Assembly (NCBI GenBank): GCA_917880725.1
Contig: OU862902.1
Span: 3,325,371-3,389,370, forward strand
DNA from: Selenia dentaria
Lineage: Eukaryota > Arthropoda > Insecta > Lepidoptera > Geometridae
DNA: 64,000 nucleotides
Reading direction: 5' to 3'
Shown: positions 41,401-48,575 of the stretch, in pieces
Layout: every line of letters starts with the position of its first letter
How positions within the stretch are numbered: position 1 is the first letter of the stretch
Program-made: the position numbers and the translations under genes
The notes under the pieces: model-generated
The model's database searches: none
The model's input: only the letters and a program-made list of their open reading frames with translations
What the model was told of the DNA's origin: nothing

Positions 41401-43962
41401 AGGTTTGTCTGTGATGGCTTAATTGAAATTTTCTTTTATTATTTTGTATTTTGAAGAACTTAGGTCCTGTCTTCTCCATAGAAAGTCTGTTTTTAGGGAA
41501 AGAGTAAAACGGGACCCTAATACTAAAACTTTGATGTCTGTCTGTCACCAGGCCGTATCTCATGAACTGTGATAGTTGAAATTTTCAGATGTAACTCTGC
41601 CGCTATAACAACATATACTAAAAAACCAGCCTAGTATGAGTCGAACAATAATTATAGAAAATGTTATGGAACCCTTCATGCACAAATCCAACTAGCACTT
41701 AAGCGGATTTTTTTAAATAGCAGAAAACAATAGAAAGGGCAGGAGGAGTACAGAACCCACCCTGAAATCGAATAGGGAGGTTAGACATCATCTTAAAAAC
41801 ACTTTTATTATGAAAACAAATGTAAAGGGTATAAACCTAAAAAATTCTACCAGACCTCTTACCCCACCTATTCCTATCAGATAGGAACATGTTGCACATG
41901 TTTACATTATTGATTTATTGAGCTTAAGAAAGCCATATGCAAGACAAGGAGAGCCTGGATCTGCAATATAGCCTCTAGGAGTAATTTGGTCACCATATTT
42001 AACACTAGCTTCTCTCCGCGGTTTAATGCGCGCGTAGATGGATGATGATGATGATGATGAATCTTATATATCCTTGTTACTCAGGTTGAATATAGCTTCC
42101 CAATAATTATATTTTAATTAAGTTTGATATAAGTATTATAACTTGCGAAACAGTAAATATTATAAGATAGTAGCACTTCTAGGATTTAAACTTACACTAG
42201 AATTGTACAGTTGTATTTATATGTTAAATAAAGATAATTTGAAATTGAAATTGAACTCGGGTGAATTAATTTTTGAAATTGGTCCAGTACTTTTTGAGCC
42301 AATTCGTTACATACATTACAAATCTTTTCTCTTTATAATATTAGTATGATTAACCAGTCGTGTGTCGCGTGTATACCATGTGTACATACAAAAAAGTGCT
42401 AGGCCATGTTGCGCGTACACCTCTAAATTGTGTAATGTATGCACATTTTTATACCTCTGGTATGTAATTATTTTATCAGATATGTTTATTTATATATATA
42501 TATTTACAAGTTAATAAATGGCAAAAACTTGCTTTTAGTTGGTCAAAATATTCAAGTCAAGTATTTTTCATCTGAACTTTTATGTGTAGTTTCGAAGACA
42601 TCGAAAGTTGTAGACACTGGACAGGTTAATGCTATTTGGATGTGTATGTTTTGTGTGGTCCTATTTTCAGATTGTATTTACCTGGATGCAAAATTGAAGT
42701 TGACGAGGACTGTTATTGATGCCACCAATCATTATCTCTTGTGCTGTCTGCTCTATCTACGGGGCCCTAATAGAATTGTGGCAAAACCACACATGCCACC
42801 CATAAAAGAAAACTAGAAACTATTTGTGAGAGTAATAATCAGTGTGCAAACAGAAAAAATTATGGACGTAATAGATTCCTTGGGCTCTAGTTTATGGTGA
42901 ATGTAAAAACGTAATGAAATCCACAGCATGCTGCTAGGACAGTTCAGGTGTCTGCCTAACTAGCTACCACCCTCAAGTTTGAAAATCTGTTGCATAGCAC
43001 CTAACAGTGTGTTCCGGCAGCTTTTCTTGAAAGCCAATCCCTATTCTAGGTCTAGTGTGATACCATCTTCTTTTTATATAAATGTCGTTAAGCCTTTGCC
43101 TACCAGAGACGTAAATTTACGTGTGTTTCATTCATAAATCTTTTGTTTTAATTATCACGGTATAGGAAGGGTTAACTAACTCACACAAATTATATCTCAT
43201 AAATTATTTTACAGTATTGTATACCTGTTTTTGTTTGCAAACACTGAACTCTTTTAAAAAAGACTGAACAATCATTCTAAAAAAGTGCATGGAAACAATA
43301 TACTATACACACATCAGCTTAAAGCTACACAAGGTGTGTTCGTTTAGCTTATGAGGGCATTGATGGCTCTTTTTTAGCTTGCCGAATACTGAACAAAACG
43401 AGGCATGAACAATGTTTTCACCCACAGATTTCCAATTCGAATGCCCCTTGTGAGCGTTTTTAGCGTTGTTTTCGCCAAAAACTCAAACAACACAGTGTAT
43501 AATATTTATATAGATTTTCTTATATCGGCACACTACATGATAATCATCTACTCTCGTCCTCAATTAACTTGCTGACCCATATAGTACAGGCACATCAGGA
43601 GAGATATCTGTCCCAACGGTGGTACCAAGAAAATCTTTTGCTTATTCGGAAGGTAATGAACGTGATGATCTAGAATTAACTGAAAACTGACAGGTTAGTC
43701 TTATTGATTAACCTTTTACATGGTAGCTTAAAATTAGGGTATGTGCTCTGTTGTACTTACCGCTTTGCGTCACATTGCCATCAGGTAACTTCTCCTCGGC
43801 CTCCGGTACATGAGTAGAAGGCCCAACGCCAATAACGGCGGGAATATCAGCCTTTGGGGTATCTTCTTGCGCGTAGCCGACGCGCAAGGAATGGTGCCCG
43901 GGATCGAATACTAAGGCACCTATTTCATCACCGCCGTATAGCATGCCGTTTGGGGCGCTCAT
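26317..43962 (-). CDS. Bap55: BAP55 / BAF53 (ACTL6A-type) actin-related protein, complete
   Basis: Eight exons (43761-43962, 41183-41334, 39870-40096, 38160-38277, 35913-36044, 33236-33386, 30741-30941, 26317-26420) join with fully consistent phases into 428 codons plus stop, the normal length for this family. In the family this actin-related protein pairs with actin in SWI/SNF (BAP) and INO80/Tip60-type chromatin complexes in the nucleus. Seen here: N-terminal MLYGGDEIGALVFDPGHHS with the first phosphate loop; VPRPNMEVQTYMKDG, typical of BAP55; second phosphate loop ALVVDAGASQTSAVPVIDG; a divergent VVVCGGVANSV where most relatives have GGNT; and a strongly conserved end, GSILASIGSFQQMWISSQEY to ERKCP. 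The middle exons (4, 5 and 7) diverge most, but the alignment to the insect orthologue as I know it needs almost no gaps. Introns of 1.1-4.3 kb are filled with repeats. It is convergent with the zinc-finger gene and divergent from the coiled-coil gene at 48.5 kb. Confidence 0.97.
26545..27200 (+). mobile_element. MITE family C, interrupted copy (in Bap55 intron 7)
   Basis: Left part 26545-26896 and right end AAAAGCTAAACGAACGCACC after 27177 belong to one element split by MITE L. The closest full relative is 45540-45910. Confidence 0.7.
26899..27174. mobile_element. MITE L nested in MITE C, TAA target
   Basis: TAA|GTGTCTAAACACACTATACC followed by GAAGGTACGCGACCGAAGTTC is inverted at the right, closing ...GGACAC|TAA. 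TSD TAA and about 40-bp terminal repeats fit a Harbinger-type MITE. It lies exactly inside MITE C. Confidence 0.85.
27285..27520 (+). repeat. Repeat family M
   Basis: 'ccgaccgattttgataaaatttcgtacagacattaggtacctgactttaaagaggaatt' words recur at 35750-35885 and, reversed, 50740-50950. The adjoining AAAGCACTAACGCCTGCT recurs at 32882 and 36944. Confidence 0.65.
27690..27935 (-). repeat. tRNA-derived SINE, full head
   Basis: On the minus strand it opens with GACCGGTTGGCGCAGTTGGT (A box) and carries CCCGGGTTCGATCCCCGG (B box and T arm), followed by a unique body and an ATTATTATTA tail. The body recurs without its head at 60360-60500. The long non-tRNA body shows that this is a SINE, not a tRNA gene. 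Confidence 0.8.
27951..28035. mobile_element. 85-bp piggyBac-like micro-MITE (family P)
   Basis: TTAACC...GGGTTAA ends, with the internal palindrome GACGTAAATTTACGTG. Other copies: 43088-43175, 49894-49981 and a partial one near 39530-39593. Confidence 0.75.
28320..28545 (-). repeat. Repeat family A, reverse copy
   Basis: Reverse complement of the family A order: ACTTCCGAAAAAAGGAAGAG, GAGATACTCAATTCGACTGT, AAAGCTGGTGCTTTCCGTGT, GTAATTTTTGAGTTACACTC. Confidence 0.75.
28705..28800 (+). repeat. Retroelement 3' end with (TTTC)n tail
   Basis: CTGAAAATCAGCGCTGTAGG and AGCATTATGCTGAG, then a TTTC run at 28786-28799. Same family as 7135-7345. Confidence 0.65.
28965..29446 (+). repeat. 34-bp satellite array with internal dyad
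   Basis: Fourteen head-to-tail units start at 28965, 28999, 29033 and so on every 34 bp to 29407; the last is shortened and followed by a partial unit at 29431. Each unit holds TGAATCAC...GTGATTC as an inverted pair around GAGCGTAGGTA. The first two units differ by one base (ACAAGCG versus ACGAGCG); the rest are essentially identical. It lies in Bap55 intron 7. Confidence 0.97.
29822..29988. mobile_element. Hairpin MITE Q
   Basis: Arms of about 57 bp (left containing TCATGGAATCATGACATTGT, right its complement) flank about 50 bp. Mismatches are few. It lies in Bap55 intron 7. Confidence 0.8.
30178..30240 (+). repeat. tRNA-like relic
   Basis: CCGTTAGCTCAGTTGATATC resembles a D-arm with an A box, and CTCCGGTTTGATCC a T-arm/B box, joined by a CTCTGTTTTAAAAACACAG stem. 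Acceptor pairing is poor and it abuts a retroelement fragment. It is probably a SINE head or pseudo-tRNA. Confidence 0.45.
30240..30610 (+). repeat. Dispersed repeat R (non-LTR piece)
   Basis: Its reverse complement is present at 47190-47555: AAAGCAGGACTTCTAGACAA, CAACTGCCCGGTTTATT, ACAAACGTCTAGACGTCTGC, GTTATAGCAAATTGTTAGAA-type words. The 87-codon frame here is part of the repeat. At 47.5 kb it directly precedes an RT fragment, suggesting that it belongs to that element. Confidence 0.65.
30741..30941 (-). CDS. Bap55: Bap55 exon 7
   Basis: Acceptor GTGTTGCAG, donor ATAG|GTCAAT; 201 nt. It encodes CDADARPALWGSVVVCGG through RRFAAWI. Very GC-rich compared with the neighbouring introns. Alignment to the family places VANSV where the GGNT adenosine-pocket motif normally is. 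Confidence 0.95.
   Translation of the reverse strand, partial: YAPRRQHATRTRGRRCGAAWWCAAASPTAWGGPSASRGSSPRARPPRTASSRTPRLSPPRGGSPLG
31128..31173. repeat. Perfect 21-bp palindrome arms, 4-bp loop
   Basis: ATCGATTATTACGAATTGTTT, spacer ATGC, then the exact complement. Too short for a classical MITE; it lies in Bap55 intron 6. Confidence 0.9.
31265..31470 (+). repeat. Repeat family D
   Basis: 'ccccgcggttgcacccgcatgg' head, GATGATGA, 'ccaaatttcatcgaaattg', 'tttataatattagta' end. Confidence 0.75.
31819..32072 (-). mobile_element. Retroelement insertion with 16-bp TSD
   Basis: AAGCTATAATATACCT occurs at 31803-31818 and 32073-32088, flanking 254 bp that begins with a T-run (a poly-A tail on the minus strand). 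The body is GC-rich with hairpins (CCCTTCCGT/ACGGAAGGG and CAGCGCCTGTG/CACAGGCGCTG). It looks like a SINE or short LINE 3' end in a Bap55 intron. Confidence 0.9.
32618..33105 (-). repeat. Two tRNA-derived SINEs in tandem orientation
   Basis: Copies at about 32618-32801 and 32917-33105. Each, on the minus strand, has a GGTGGCCTAGTTGGTCAATG A box, an anticodon-position hairpin (TCTGAC..GTCAGA in copy 1) and CGGGTTCGAATCCCGTCC, flanked by the same body (GGACGGAGCGACATCTATTG). The head resembles a serine-type tRNA, but loop bases are off. Related head at 19015. Confidence 0.8.
33110..33195. repeat. Repeat fragment next to Bap55 exon 6
   Basis: 'cagcccatttgtttctactg', 'ccttcctctcagagagagcag', 'ccataatccaccacgc' recur at 32480-32565 and 36175-36260. 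It ends about 40 bp from the exon 6 donor. Confidence 0.65.
33236..33386 (-). CDS. Bap55: Bap55 exon 6
   Basis: Acceptor ATAG|GTG, donor CTCG|GTAAAT; 151 nt. Encodes VSESPHDERSAAIVPGVQYE and YHQDFGPERFKLTECLF, matching the VSE..YDE...YEFPNGYHQDFG stretch of the insect orthologue. Confidence 0.97.
33465..33632. repeat. Repeat family S
   Basis: TACTTTAAAGACTC, GAGCCCACCGAGAAGAACCG, ATTCTTTTTATATAGATGTT, ACATTTTATGGGTGGCAGA. The inverse copy is 55551-55708 in a lectin-gene intron. Confidence 0.7.
33655..33855 (+). repeat. Repeat family A
   Basis: TTATTGGAGTGTAACTCAAA, GGGACCACACGGGAAGCACC, CGAAAGTTATGAGGTAAC, TTTTTGGAAGTCGGTAGAAA. Confidence 0.8.
33890..34275 (-). pseudogene. RTE-type element C-terminus and 3' end
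   Basis: On the minus strand: VLPVMPYGTETWSLT, LKVAQRAMERAMLGVSLRNR, then after frameshifts LRWQWAGHIARRTDGRW, closing with a TGATGATGATGA-type tail. Standard RTE C-terminal order. Short 3' pieces of the same family lie at 39440-39500 and 39596-39685. Confidence 0.85.
34280..34955. other. Intron DNA without named feature
   Basis: A short 'gaccgagcgagcgaagcg' word near 34645 is shared with 26483. Otherwise AT-rich and featureless to me. Confidence 0.4.
34960..35130. mobile_element. MITE family F, full palindromic copy
   Basis: Arms of about 75 bp: TAACGGGATTCACTCACGTA, AGATCTTTCCAACTATAGTT, and complements ending CCCGTTTTTCATATT. Deleted relative at 13969-14089. Confidence 0.85.
35386..35593. 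mobile_element. MITE family H, complete copy
   Basis: GGGTTATTATGTATCTCAGT with TTGCTAACAAATGTTGATTG at the left is inverted at the right, closing ACATAATAGCCCTG. The second copy (16098-16273) is reversed and truncated. Confidence 0.8.
35750..35885 (+). repeat. Repeat family M
   Basis: 'cgaccgatttggacaaaatttaatacacacattaggtacctgactttaaagaggaatttcgaata' words match 27285-27475. Confidence 0.65.
35913..36044 (-). CDS. Bap55: Bap55 exon 5
   Basis: Acceptor TCTCATTTCAG, donor ACG|GTGAGT; exactly 44 codons in phase 0 (SKEVIRERERARYTVKPLPA to CHCIAT). SWQQYM and EDF align with SW.NYM and QDF of relatives. Confidence 0.95.
36340..36480 (-). repeat. 5S-rRNA-derived SINE, second copy
   Basis: On the minus strand: GCGCTCGTAGCGGAGCTTGA leader, CCGATCAACAAGTTAGGCAACG, TGCGGTCTGGAGTTTGATGG. 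It shares the non-5S leader with 18075-18190 but has more changes in the C-box region. Confidence 0.7.
36685..36826. mobile_element. MITE family U, nested copy
   Basis: AACGGCCGTTTTCAATATTC at the left pairs with GAATATAGAAAACGGCCGTT at the right. The inner TATCTATCGCCGGTTTACCT and GTAGTAAGGAAAACTGTGGA are shared with 56129-56250 in reverse. Confidence 0.8.
37205..37420. repeat. Repeat fragments (family A reverse, plus 'ctatttctcc' block)
   Basis: AACCCCTATTTCTCCTGGTC with GAACGGATGGAACAATCTCG, then reverse family A from CGACTTCCAAAAAGGAGGAG to GGTGCTTCCCGTGTGG. Confidence 0.7.
37560..38035 (+). repeat. Retroelement tail and family A copy
   Basis: 37560-37760 holds GATCCGGCAAGAAACCCAGC and GATTGTCTTTTTATATA, a repeat tail related to family S. 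37830-38030 is family A (TTATTGGAGTGTAACTCAAA, CGAAAGTTACGAGGTAAC). Confidence 0.65.
38160..38277 (-). CDS. Bap55: Bap55 exon 4
   Basis: Acceptor TTGTTCCAG, donor ACAG|GTGCGT; 118 nt. Encodes DGYALVSAAARSPVGGDHLV to LPIYSIQ; RSPVGGD corresponds to the KSPLGGDF stretch of relatives. The exon is markedly diverged in its second half. Confidence 0.95.
38278..38700 (-). repeat. Degenerate minisatellite touching an exon
   Basis: Imperfect tandem words AACTGTAACAAAACGTAATTG and variants (TGTAATAAAACGTAAC, TTGTTATAAAATCAATGTAA) with a basic period near 17-19 bp run to the acceptor of Bap55 exon 4; on the minus strand they form its pyrimidine tract (GTTTTGTTCCAG). Confidence 0.85.
39425..39830. repeat. 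Cluster of short repeat ends
   Basis: RTE 3' end (39440-39500, plus), partial family P (39530-39593), RTE 3' end (39596-39685, minus) and a family B end (39780-39830, AGCGGAAGTGTCACCAAATA). All are truncated. Confidence 0.65.
39870..40096 (-). CDS. Bap55: Bap55 exon 3
   Basis: Acceptor TTCATCCACAG, donor GACGG|GTAAGA; 227 nt. Encodes VIRSPSEHHPALFTEAVW, EKYNAPAFFLVKNAVLAAFA and the second phosphate loop ALVVDAGASQTSAVPVIDG. Confidence 0.98.
40640..40870 (+). repeat. Repeat family A
   Basis: Starts 'atactgacttccattct', then TTATTGGAGTGTAACTCAAA, ACACGGGAAGCACCAGCT and AGTACCTCCTCCTCTTCGGA. Among the better preserved copies. Confidence 0.8.
41183..41334 (-). CDS. Bap55: Bap55 exon 2
   Basis: Acceptor CATTTCAG, donor CTAAG|GTTAAT; 152 nt. 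Encodes SKAGGELRHYIDVNELHVPR, PNMEVQTYMKDG and the ELFEKMLDYCYAK helix. Confidence 0.98.
41495..41700 (-). repeat. GGCC-AAGTGCGAGTCG repeat, uninterrupted body
   Basis: Reverse orientation of the outer family at 36102-36910: AAAACGGGACCCTAATACTA, CTGTCTGTCACCAGGCCGTA, TCTCATGAACTGTGATAGTT. It shows the intact site where MITE U sits in the other copy. Confidence 0.65.
42001..42345 (+). repeat. Repeat family D with internal insertion
   Basis: The family D head and (GAT)n run to about 42108; the tail resumes at about 42255 with TTTTTGAAATTGGTCCAGTA and ends in TTTATAATATTAGTAT. The 140-bp block between them is AT-rich and lacks clear ends. Confidence 0.7.
42350..43087. other. Bap55 intron 1, no feature named
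   Basis: A 125-codon frame at 42439-42816 has no recognisable domain and starts in AT-rich DNA; I do not call it a gene. Confidence 0.4.
43088..43175. mobile_element. Family P micro-MITE
   Basis: TTAAGCC...GGGTTAA with GACGTAAATTTACGTG inside. Confidence 0.75.
43338..43500 (-). mobile_element. MITE family C, internally deleted reverse copy
   Basis: GTGTTCGTTTAGCTTATGAG at one end and GTTGTTTTCGCCAAAAAC at the other. The middle third found at 45540-45910 is missing. Confidence 0.7.
43761..43962 (-). CDS. Bap55: Bap55 exon 1 (start codon)
   Basis: ATG at 43962-43960 opens MSAPNGMLYGGDEIGALVFD. The methionine position and GGDE-GALVFDPG match the family N-terminus, so this start is preferred. 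Donor AGCG|GTAAGT. Confidence 0.97.
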
Positions 43963-44145
43963 TATAAGGAAAAGTCAGTGCTTTTAGAGTAAAATTTACA
44001 CTTTTATTTCACAAATTTCGCACACGGCTTTTTGTTTGTTTGTTGACTTGATCACAACCAGTCAACCACAGACTCCCAGACTATAAGATACTACGTATCA
44101 GACGTACATATGAGGTGCGTTCGTTTAGCTTATGAGGGCATATTT

Positions 44146-44376
44146 CGTCGTATGAGGTATATTTCGTCACCTAAAAATTACTACATTTTCAAGATTGCTT
44201 TATTCTTTCTATCGGAAATTGTCAGTGGAATTCCACTTACTTCTCCTAGAACCTCTGATAAATTAAATAGGTATTGTATTTGTCATTTTAGCTTTGTTGT
44301 GTGTTAAAATCTTTGTGATTAAGTAATAATTATACATTTATTGTTTTGTGATTTTTAGTGAACACTCTTGTTAGCC
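44146..44376. other. Upstream of Bap55, no feature named
   Basis: A MITE C end lies at 44107-44145. Beyond it is AT-rich DNA; no TATA or initiator could be assigned with confidence. Confidence 0.35.
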
Positions 44377-45452
44377 ATTAAATTGCCATGAAAATGCATG
44401 AAGATAATTATTATTAATAGCTGTAAGTATTAAGAAATCAATTAAGTTCATGACCGTACGTCGTAAGTTAAGCCAGTCTATGTTAGAAAACTGTAACGAG
44501 TTATGTCCATAATTATTCAATAAGAACTGGCAAAAACTCCTGTGATATAATACCTGAAAATTACTACAATAGTTACGTCACCCGCGAGGATGACGTAACT
44601 TTGTGGTGATAGAACAAGCGTGGTATGTCAACAGTCCTATTTAATAAAAAAATTCAGTGACATGAGTAAGTGACAGTTTGAACAGCAGAAATTTAACGGA
44701 AGTATAATTAATCATAATGAGTTCACTATATCAGCCTTATTCTCAGCAGAGTAAGTGCATACGACTCAAAGGGGCTGATGAAAAGGATATGGTTTTGGTT
44801 TCTGAGTATTCCGACCGTCTGAAAGACAACTGGGACAGAAAACTTAACGTGCCTTCTGAAGCATAAAAGTGTTTAGTTGAAAGTTCAGTGACAGGCCATT
44901 GAAAGACAATATACTTCTCATCTCAAGCAGCAGCACCATTTACTTATTAAGTAGCGAGTACTGTCATGGTTATGGTAACAACTTAGTCAAGATCCTCTTG
45001 ATGCATCCTAGACATCAGCAGGTGCCATTTATACGCTCGGATCCAAACAATAAATACAGTAAAAGAAGACAAGAATCTAAAATGTAGAAAACTTTTCGAT
45101 GACTACAGAGTAAAACTAAAAAGGAATTAAATATAAATAAATGATAGATCTATAAAATAATATGTTTCATTTGTAACATAGATACGGGTAAGGAGTCTTC
45201 AATAATAAAGTAATAGTACGTATACAAAGGTCAAGTTACTGTAATGAACCTATCAAACTACTTACGATCAACCTACATAGCTTGTATCCTTCATTTTGCA
45301 ACATTAAAAAATCAACTGTCATACATCATTTTGCTGTAGCCAATCAGAGCGCAGAACTCTTGTCTAGCAAAGAATGAACTTCAGATGTCCGTCTGATACG
45401 TAGTATCTTATAGTATGTGCTCGTGTCTAGCAAAGAATGTACTTCAGTAGTG

Positions 45453-45528
45453 CGTTCGAATCATGAAGATATAGATAAAATTTTATTTTATTTTTATTTT
45501 ATATTTTTATCTATAACTTCATGGTTCG
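45453..45528. repeat. AT-rich hairpin
   Basis: TTCGAATCATGAAGATATAG pairs with CTATAACTTCATGGTTCGAA around an ATTTTATTTT core. It lies in the loop of the large inverted repeat. Confidence 0.7.
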
Positions 45529-45539
45529 AATAGATCACT

Positions 45540-45910
45540 TCTGTTCGTTTTTGGCAAAAATAACGCTAAAAACGCTCACAAGGGGCATTCGAATTGGGAA
45601 TCTGTGGGTGAAAATGTCATTCATGCCTCTTTTTGTTCAGCGTTCGGAAAGCTAAAACAGAGGAATTTTTGCCACCAAAATGTGCAATTTTTGGCCCACG
45701 TCCGGAGCATGGTTGTTTGTGATCGTTATTTGACAGCTATGTATTTGAAAGCATAATCATGGGATTTTAGGTCTTATGCTCAGTTGAGCGTTCGAATAGG
45801 GTAAGGGCAAAAGTGGCAAAAATAACGTTTTTGAGCTTTCCGAACGCTTTATCAAAAGAGCCATCAATGACAATGCCACTAATGCCTTAAAAGCTAAGCG
45901 AACGCCCTAG
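45540..45910 (+). mobile_element. MITE family C, most complete copy
   Basis: Begins GTTCGTTTTTGGCAAAAATA and ends AAAAGCTAAGCGAACGC, a short inverted pair. The interior includes GGGAATCTGTGGGTGAAAAT and CACGTCCGGAGCATGGTTGT. Confidence 0.75.
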
Positions 45911-46579
45911 AATAAAAAAATAAATAGTAATCTGTTAGTCTGTGGCTAGAATGACGCCACCGTCTGCCACCCCGCGGGACGGTCGCGCACGAGATTGCCG
46001 GGCATAATATGTACTACATAATTATGTCTACTCCACAGACTATAAGATATTACGTATCAGACGGAAATCTGCAATACATTCTTTACTAGACACGAGTTCT
46101 GCGCTCTGGTTGGCTACAGCAAAATGATGTATGACGGTTGACTTTTTTATTTTGCAATGGATGTTCTACTTACGTACGTACCTATGTAGGTTTATCGTAA
46201 GTAGGTTGATAGATGCATTACAGTAACCTGACCTCTGTATACCTACTTTATATTATTATTGAAAACTCTATGGGTGTATCTAATTTACAAAATGGACCAT
46301 ATTATTTTATAGATCTATCATTTATTTATATTTTATACTTTTTTGTTTTACTCTGTACTCAAAAGTTTTGTACATTTTACATATTGGAGTCTTGTCTCCT
46401 ATTATTGTATTTATTGTTTGGATCCGAGCGTATCAAAGGCGCCTGCTGATGTCTAGGATGCATCAAGAGGATCTTGAATATGTAGTTACCATAATCATGT
46501 CAGCATGCAGACACCTATTAATAATTATTATCTTCATGTATTTTCATGGCAATTATTTTTTAGGTGACGTCCATCAAAT

Positions 46580-47185
46580 AAAATCAAATCCGAAATCCAT
46601 CAAAATATTTGTGACACACTTGAATTGAAGGGTACTCGTCTTATTCTCACTTTTATATTGTAATGCTTTACAATACATGTCGAGCCATTTTTGGACTCTA
46701 ATTTTTAGGAAATGTATGTAGAATGGTGTAGTCACGAACTTGTACAGCACTTGTAATTCATCTCTTATCTCTTTCACATGAATTAGTTACTTTTAATATA
46801 TCATTGAAACAAATACACAGTGCAGATAATTAGCTAATATTTAACATTTATTGAACACTATGGCTGGCCTGACAGTTTTTGCTGACAGTGAGTGACTTAT
46901 CGAATCCTAGTATTTAAGTTAGTAATATTAGACTATGGAAAAGTGCAAATTTCAATTGCAAAAAAAGAGGATTTAATTACAAGGACTTATCAATCTAAGG
47001 ACGGCAAAACAGAGGAGAGGGAAAGGGGTGAGCGGGGAAGGCAAATGTCATATATCATTTTGCTATGATGTTTTTCGTGTCTAGTTTTTTTGCTAGATAG
47101 ATTAATACCCGTGGTCTACTTGTATCTGTGCGTTAGTATAGCAGTCTGAACGAGTTCGTAGTTCTGTATTTGGTAAATAGATAGC
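46580..47185. other. No gene seen
   Basis: AT-rich DNA between the inverted repeat and the retroelement cluster. I see no coding exon. Confidence 0.4.
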
Positions 47186-47189
47186 AGCT

Positions 47190-47555
47190 CTTTGCCAACA
47201 TTGTAAGATGGCTATCTTTCCGCACAAGGGCCTTACTATCAGCTTCGTAAAAACCATGCAAGTTTTGAATAAAATCTAAACTATTTGAATATTGTTTTCT
47301 CAAAGGGGAACGGATAATATTGTGTCGGGCATTCTAATAATTTACTATAACCAACATTGCAGACGCCTAGACGTTTGTAAGCTAATAAACAGAGCGGTTT
47401 TAGAGCGACATGTTCACGAAAGTCTAAACAAAAAAACAGGTGAACGGTTTTACTGCGGTTCTTGAATAGTAGTCCATGGTACCAATAAACCAGGCAGTTG
47501 TCTAGAAGTCCTGCTTTAAGAGCTTATAGTAAGGCCCCTGGTATTATATTCATTT
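47190..47555 (-). repeat. Dispersed repeat R, reverse copy
   Basis: Complementary to 30240-30610 in Bap55 intron 7. Here it abuts an RT fragment in the opposite orientation, so the two pieces have been rearranged or inserted separately. Confidence 0.65.
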
Positions 47556-47574
47556 ATGTCACAGACTATCAGAT

Positions 47575-48340
47575 AAATACTACAAAGTAAATAATCCCTC
47601 AGGCAAATCATGTAAAATTTTTAGGCATTAAACTGGACTCAAGAATAACTGGCACTCCTCATTTTGATTACATCTCACAAAAATTTAATGTGAAAAGCAT
47701 GTTAATATTATTCGTTCTCTTTCAGGAGTGTGGTGGGGCTCTCACCCATACGCTCAAAAGCTACTCTATAATGCAATAACTCGAAGTCACTTTGATTATG
47801 GTTCATTTCGTTTAAATTTGTGCAACAAGTCTGGACAAGACAAATTATTCAAAATTCAATATTAATGCCTGCCTTGGAGCTATGAAGTCTTCACCTATCA
47901 ATGCCATGCAGGTCGAGTGTGGGGAGCCTCAATTGAATATTCGCAGACAATTTCTTGCTGATATTCATTTTCATATTAATTCAGAATTCTAGCCACCCTA
48001 TTATTCCTTAATTAAACCGTCTCTTGGACTTATGTAATCCAATCACTCCTGATTTTATTCACTGCATTCTACAGAGCTTCATTAAATTCACGAAACTTCC
48101 TAATCCTCTCATCCAGTTCCCCCTAAATCCACTTTTTCAAATAGCTTATGAAGCTCTCATCTTTCAACCCAACATACTGTTACACCTTCGAATTGATAAA
48201 GACTCTCCTAATGCTTGTGAACTATTTAATGAGAGAATAGGGAATAGGGAAGCAGACACGCCATTAACAAAGAAGTCAAGTCAGGTTACTACAAAGTACA
48301 TAAATATTAAAAAGGGCAAAAAAACCGTATGAGTCAATAT
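47575..48340 (+). pseudogene. Non-LTR RT C-terminal fragment
   Basis: FLGIKLDSRITGTPHFDYIS, then LSGVWWGSHPYAQKLLYNAI and RSHFDYGSF, followed in other frames by SSPINAMQVECGEPQLNIRR and FL-D-HF. This is the post-catalytic region of a Jockey/CR1-group element. The final 102-codon stretch (48024-48332) continues the same element. Several frameshifts. Confidence 0.8.
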
Positions 48341-48539
48341 AGGAAAAAAAATATGAAAGCTATCTACATTGTCAATGTCATAACGTTGAATTGAATTTAA
48401 AATTCCTGAAGAAGAAGAAAGAAAAACCGCCAAGAAAGAAATTCATGAAATCGCAGTACGAATTGTACGAAATGTTATGAAGAAATAGTTGATAACTTAC
48501 CCTTATATATTACACCAGAATTGAATTGAATAATTGACA

Positions 48540-48575
48540 ATGTCGAGTGCTTCAGTGACTTCAAACAAACGAGAG
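48540..48575 (+). CDS. Coiled-coil gene exon 1
   Basis: Context TTGACAATGTCG gives an acceptable insect start. Ser/Thr-rich N-terminus, donor GTATGT. Confidence 0.6.

Larger units (their letters stand above)
44378..46575. repeat. Large interrupted inverted repeat
   Basis: Right arm (46018-46575) is complementary to left arm pieces 44378-44425 and about 44940-45420. Matching words include GATCCTCTTGATGCATCC, AGACATCAGCAGG, AACATAAACAATCC-type AT blocks, CATACATCATTTTGCTGTAG and GTCTGATACGTA. Arms are roughly 500 bp and visibly diverged. The spacer holds a MITE C copy and a smaller hairpin. About 500 bp (44430-44940) is inserted in the left arm. Confidence 0.75.

Noticed and set aside
42439..42816. 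125-codon frame in Bap55 intron 1
   Set aside because: No domain, AT-rich composition, no splice or poly-A context; treated as chance.
44899..46628. Several 60-86-codon frames between the two genes
   Set aside because: They lie in the arms of the large inverted repeat and show no motif.
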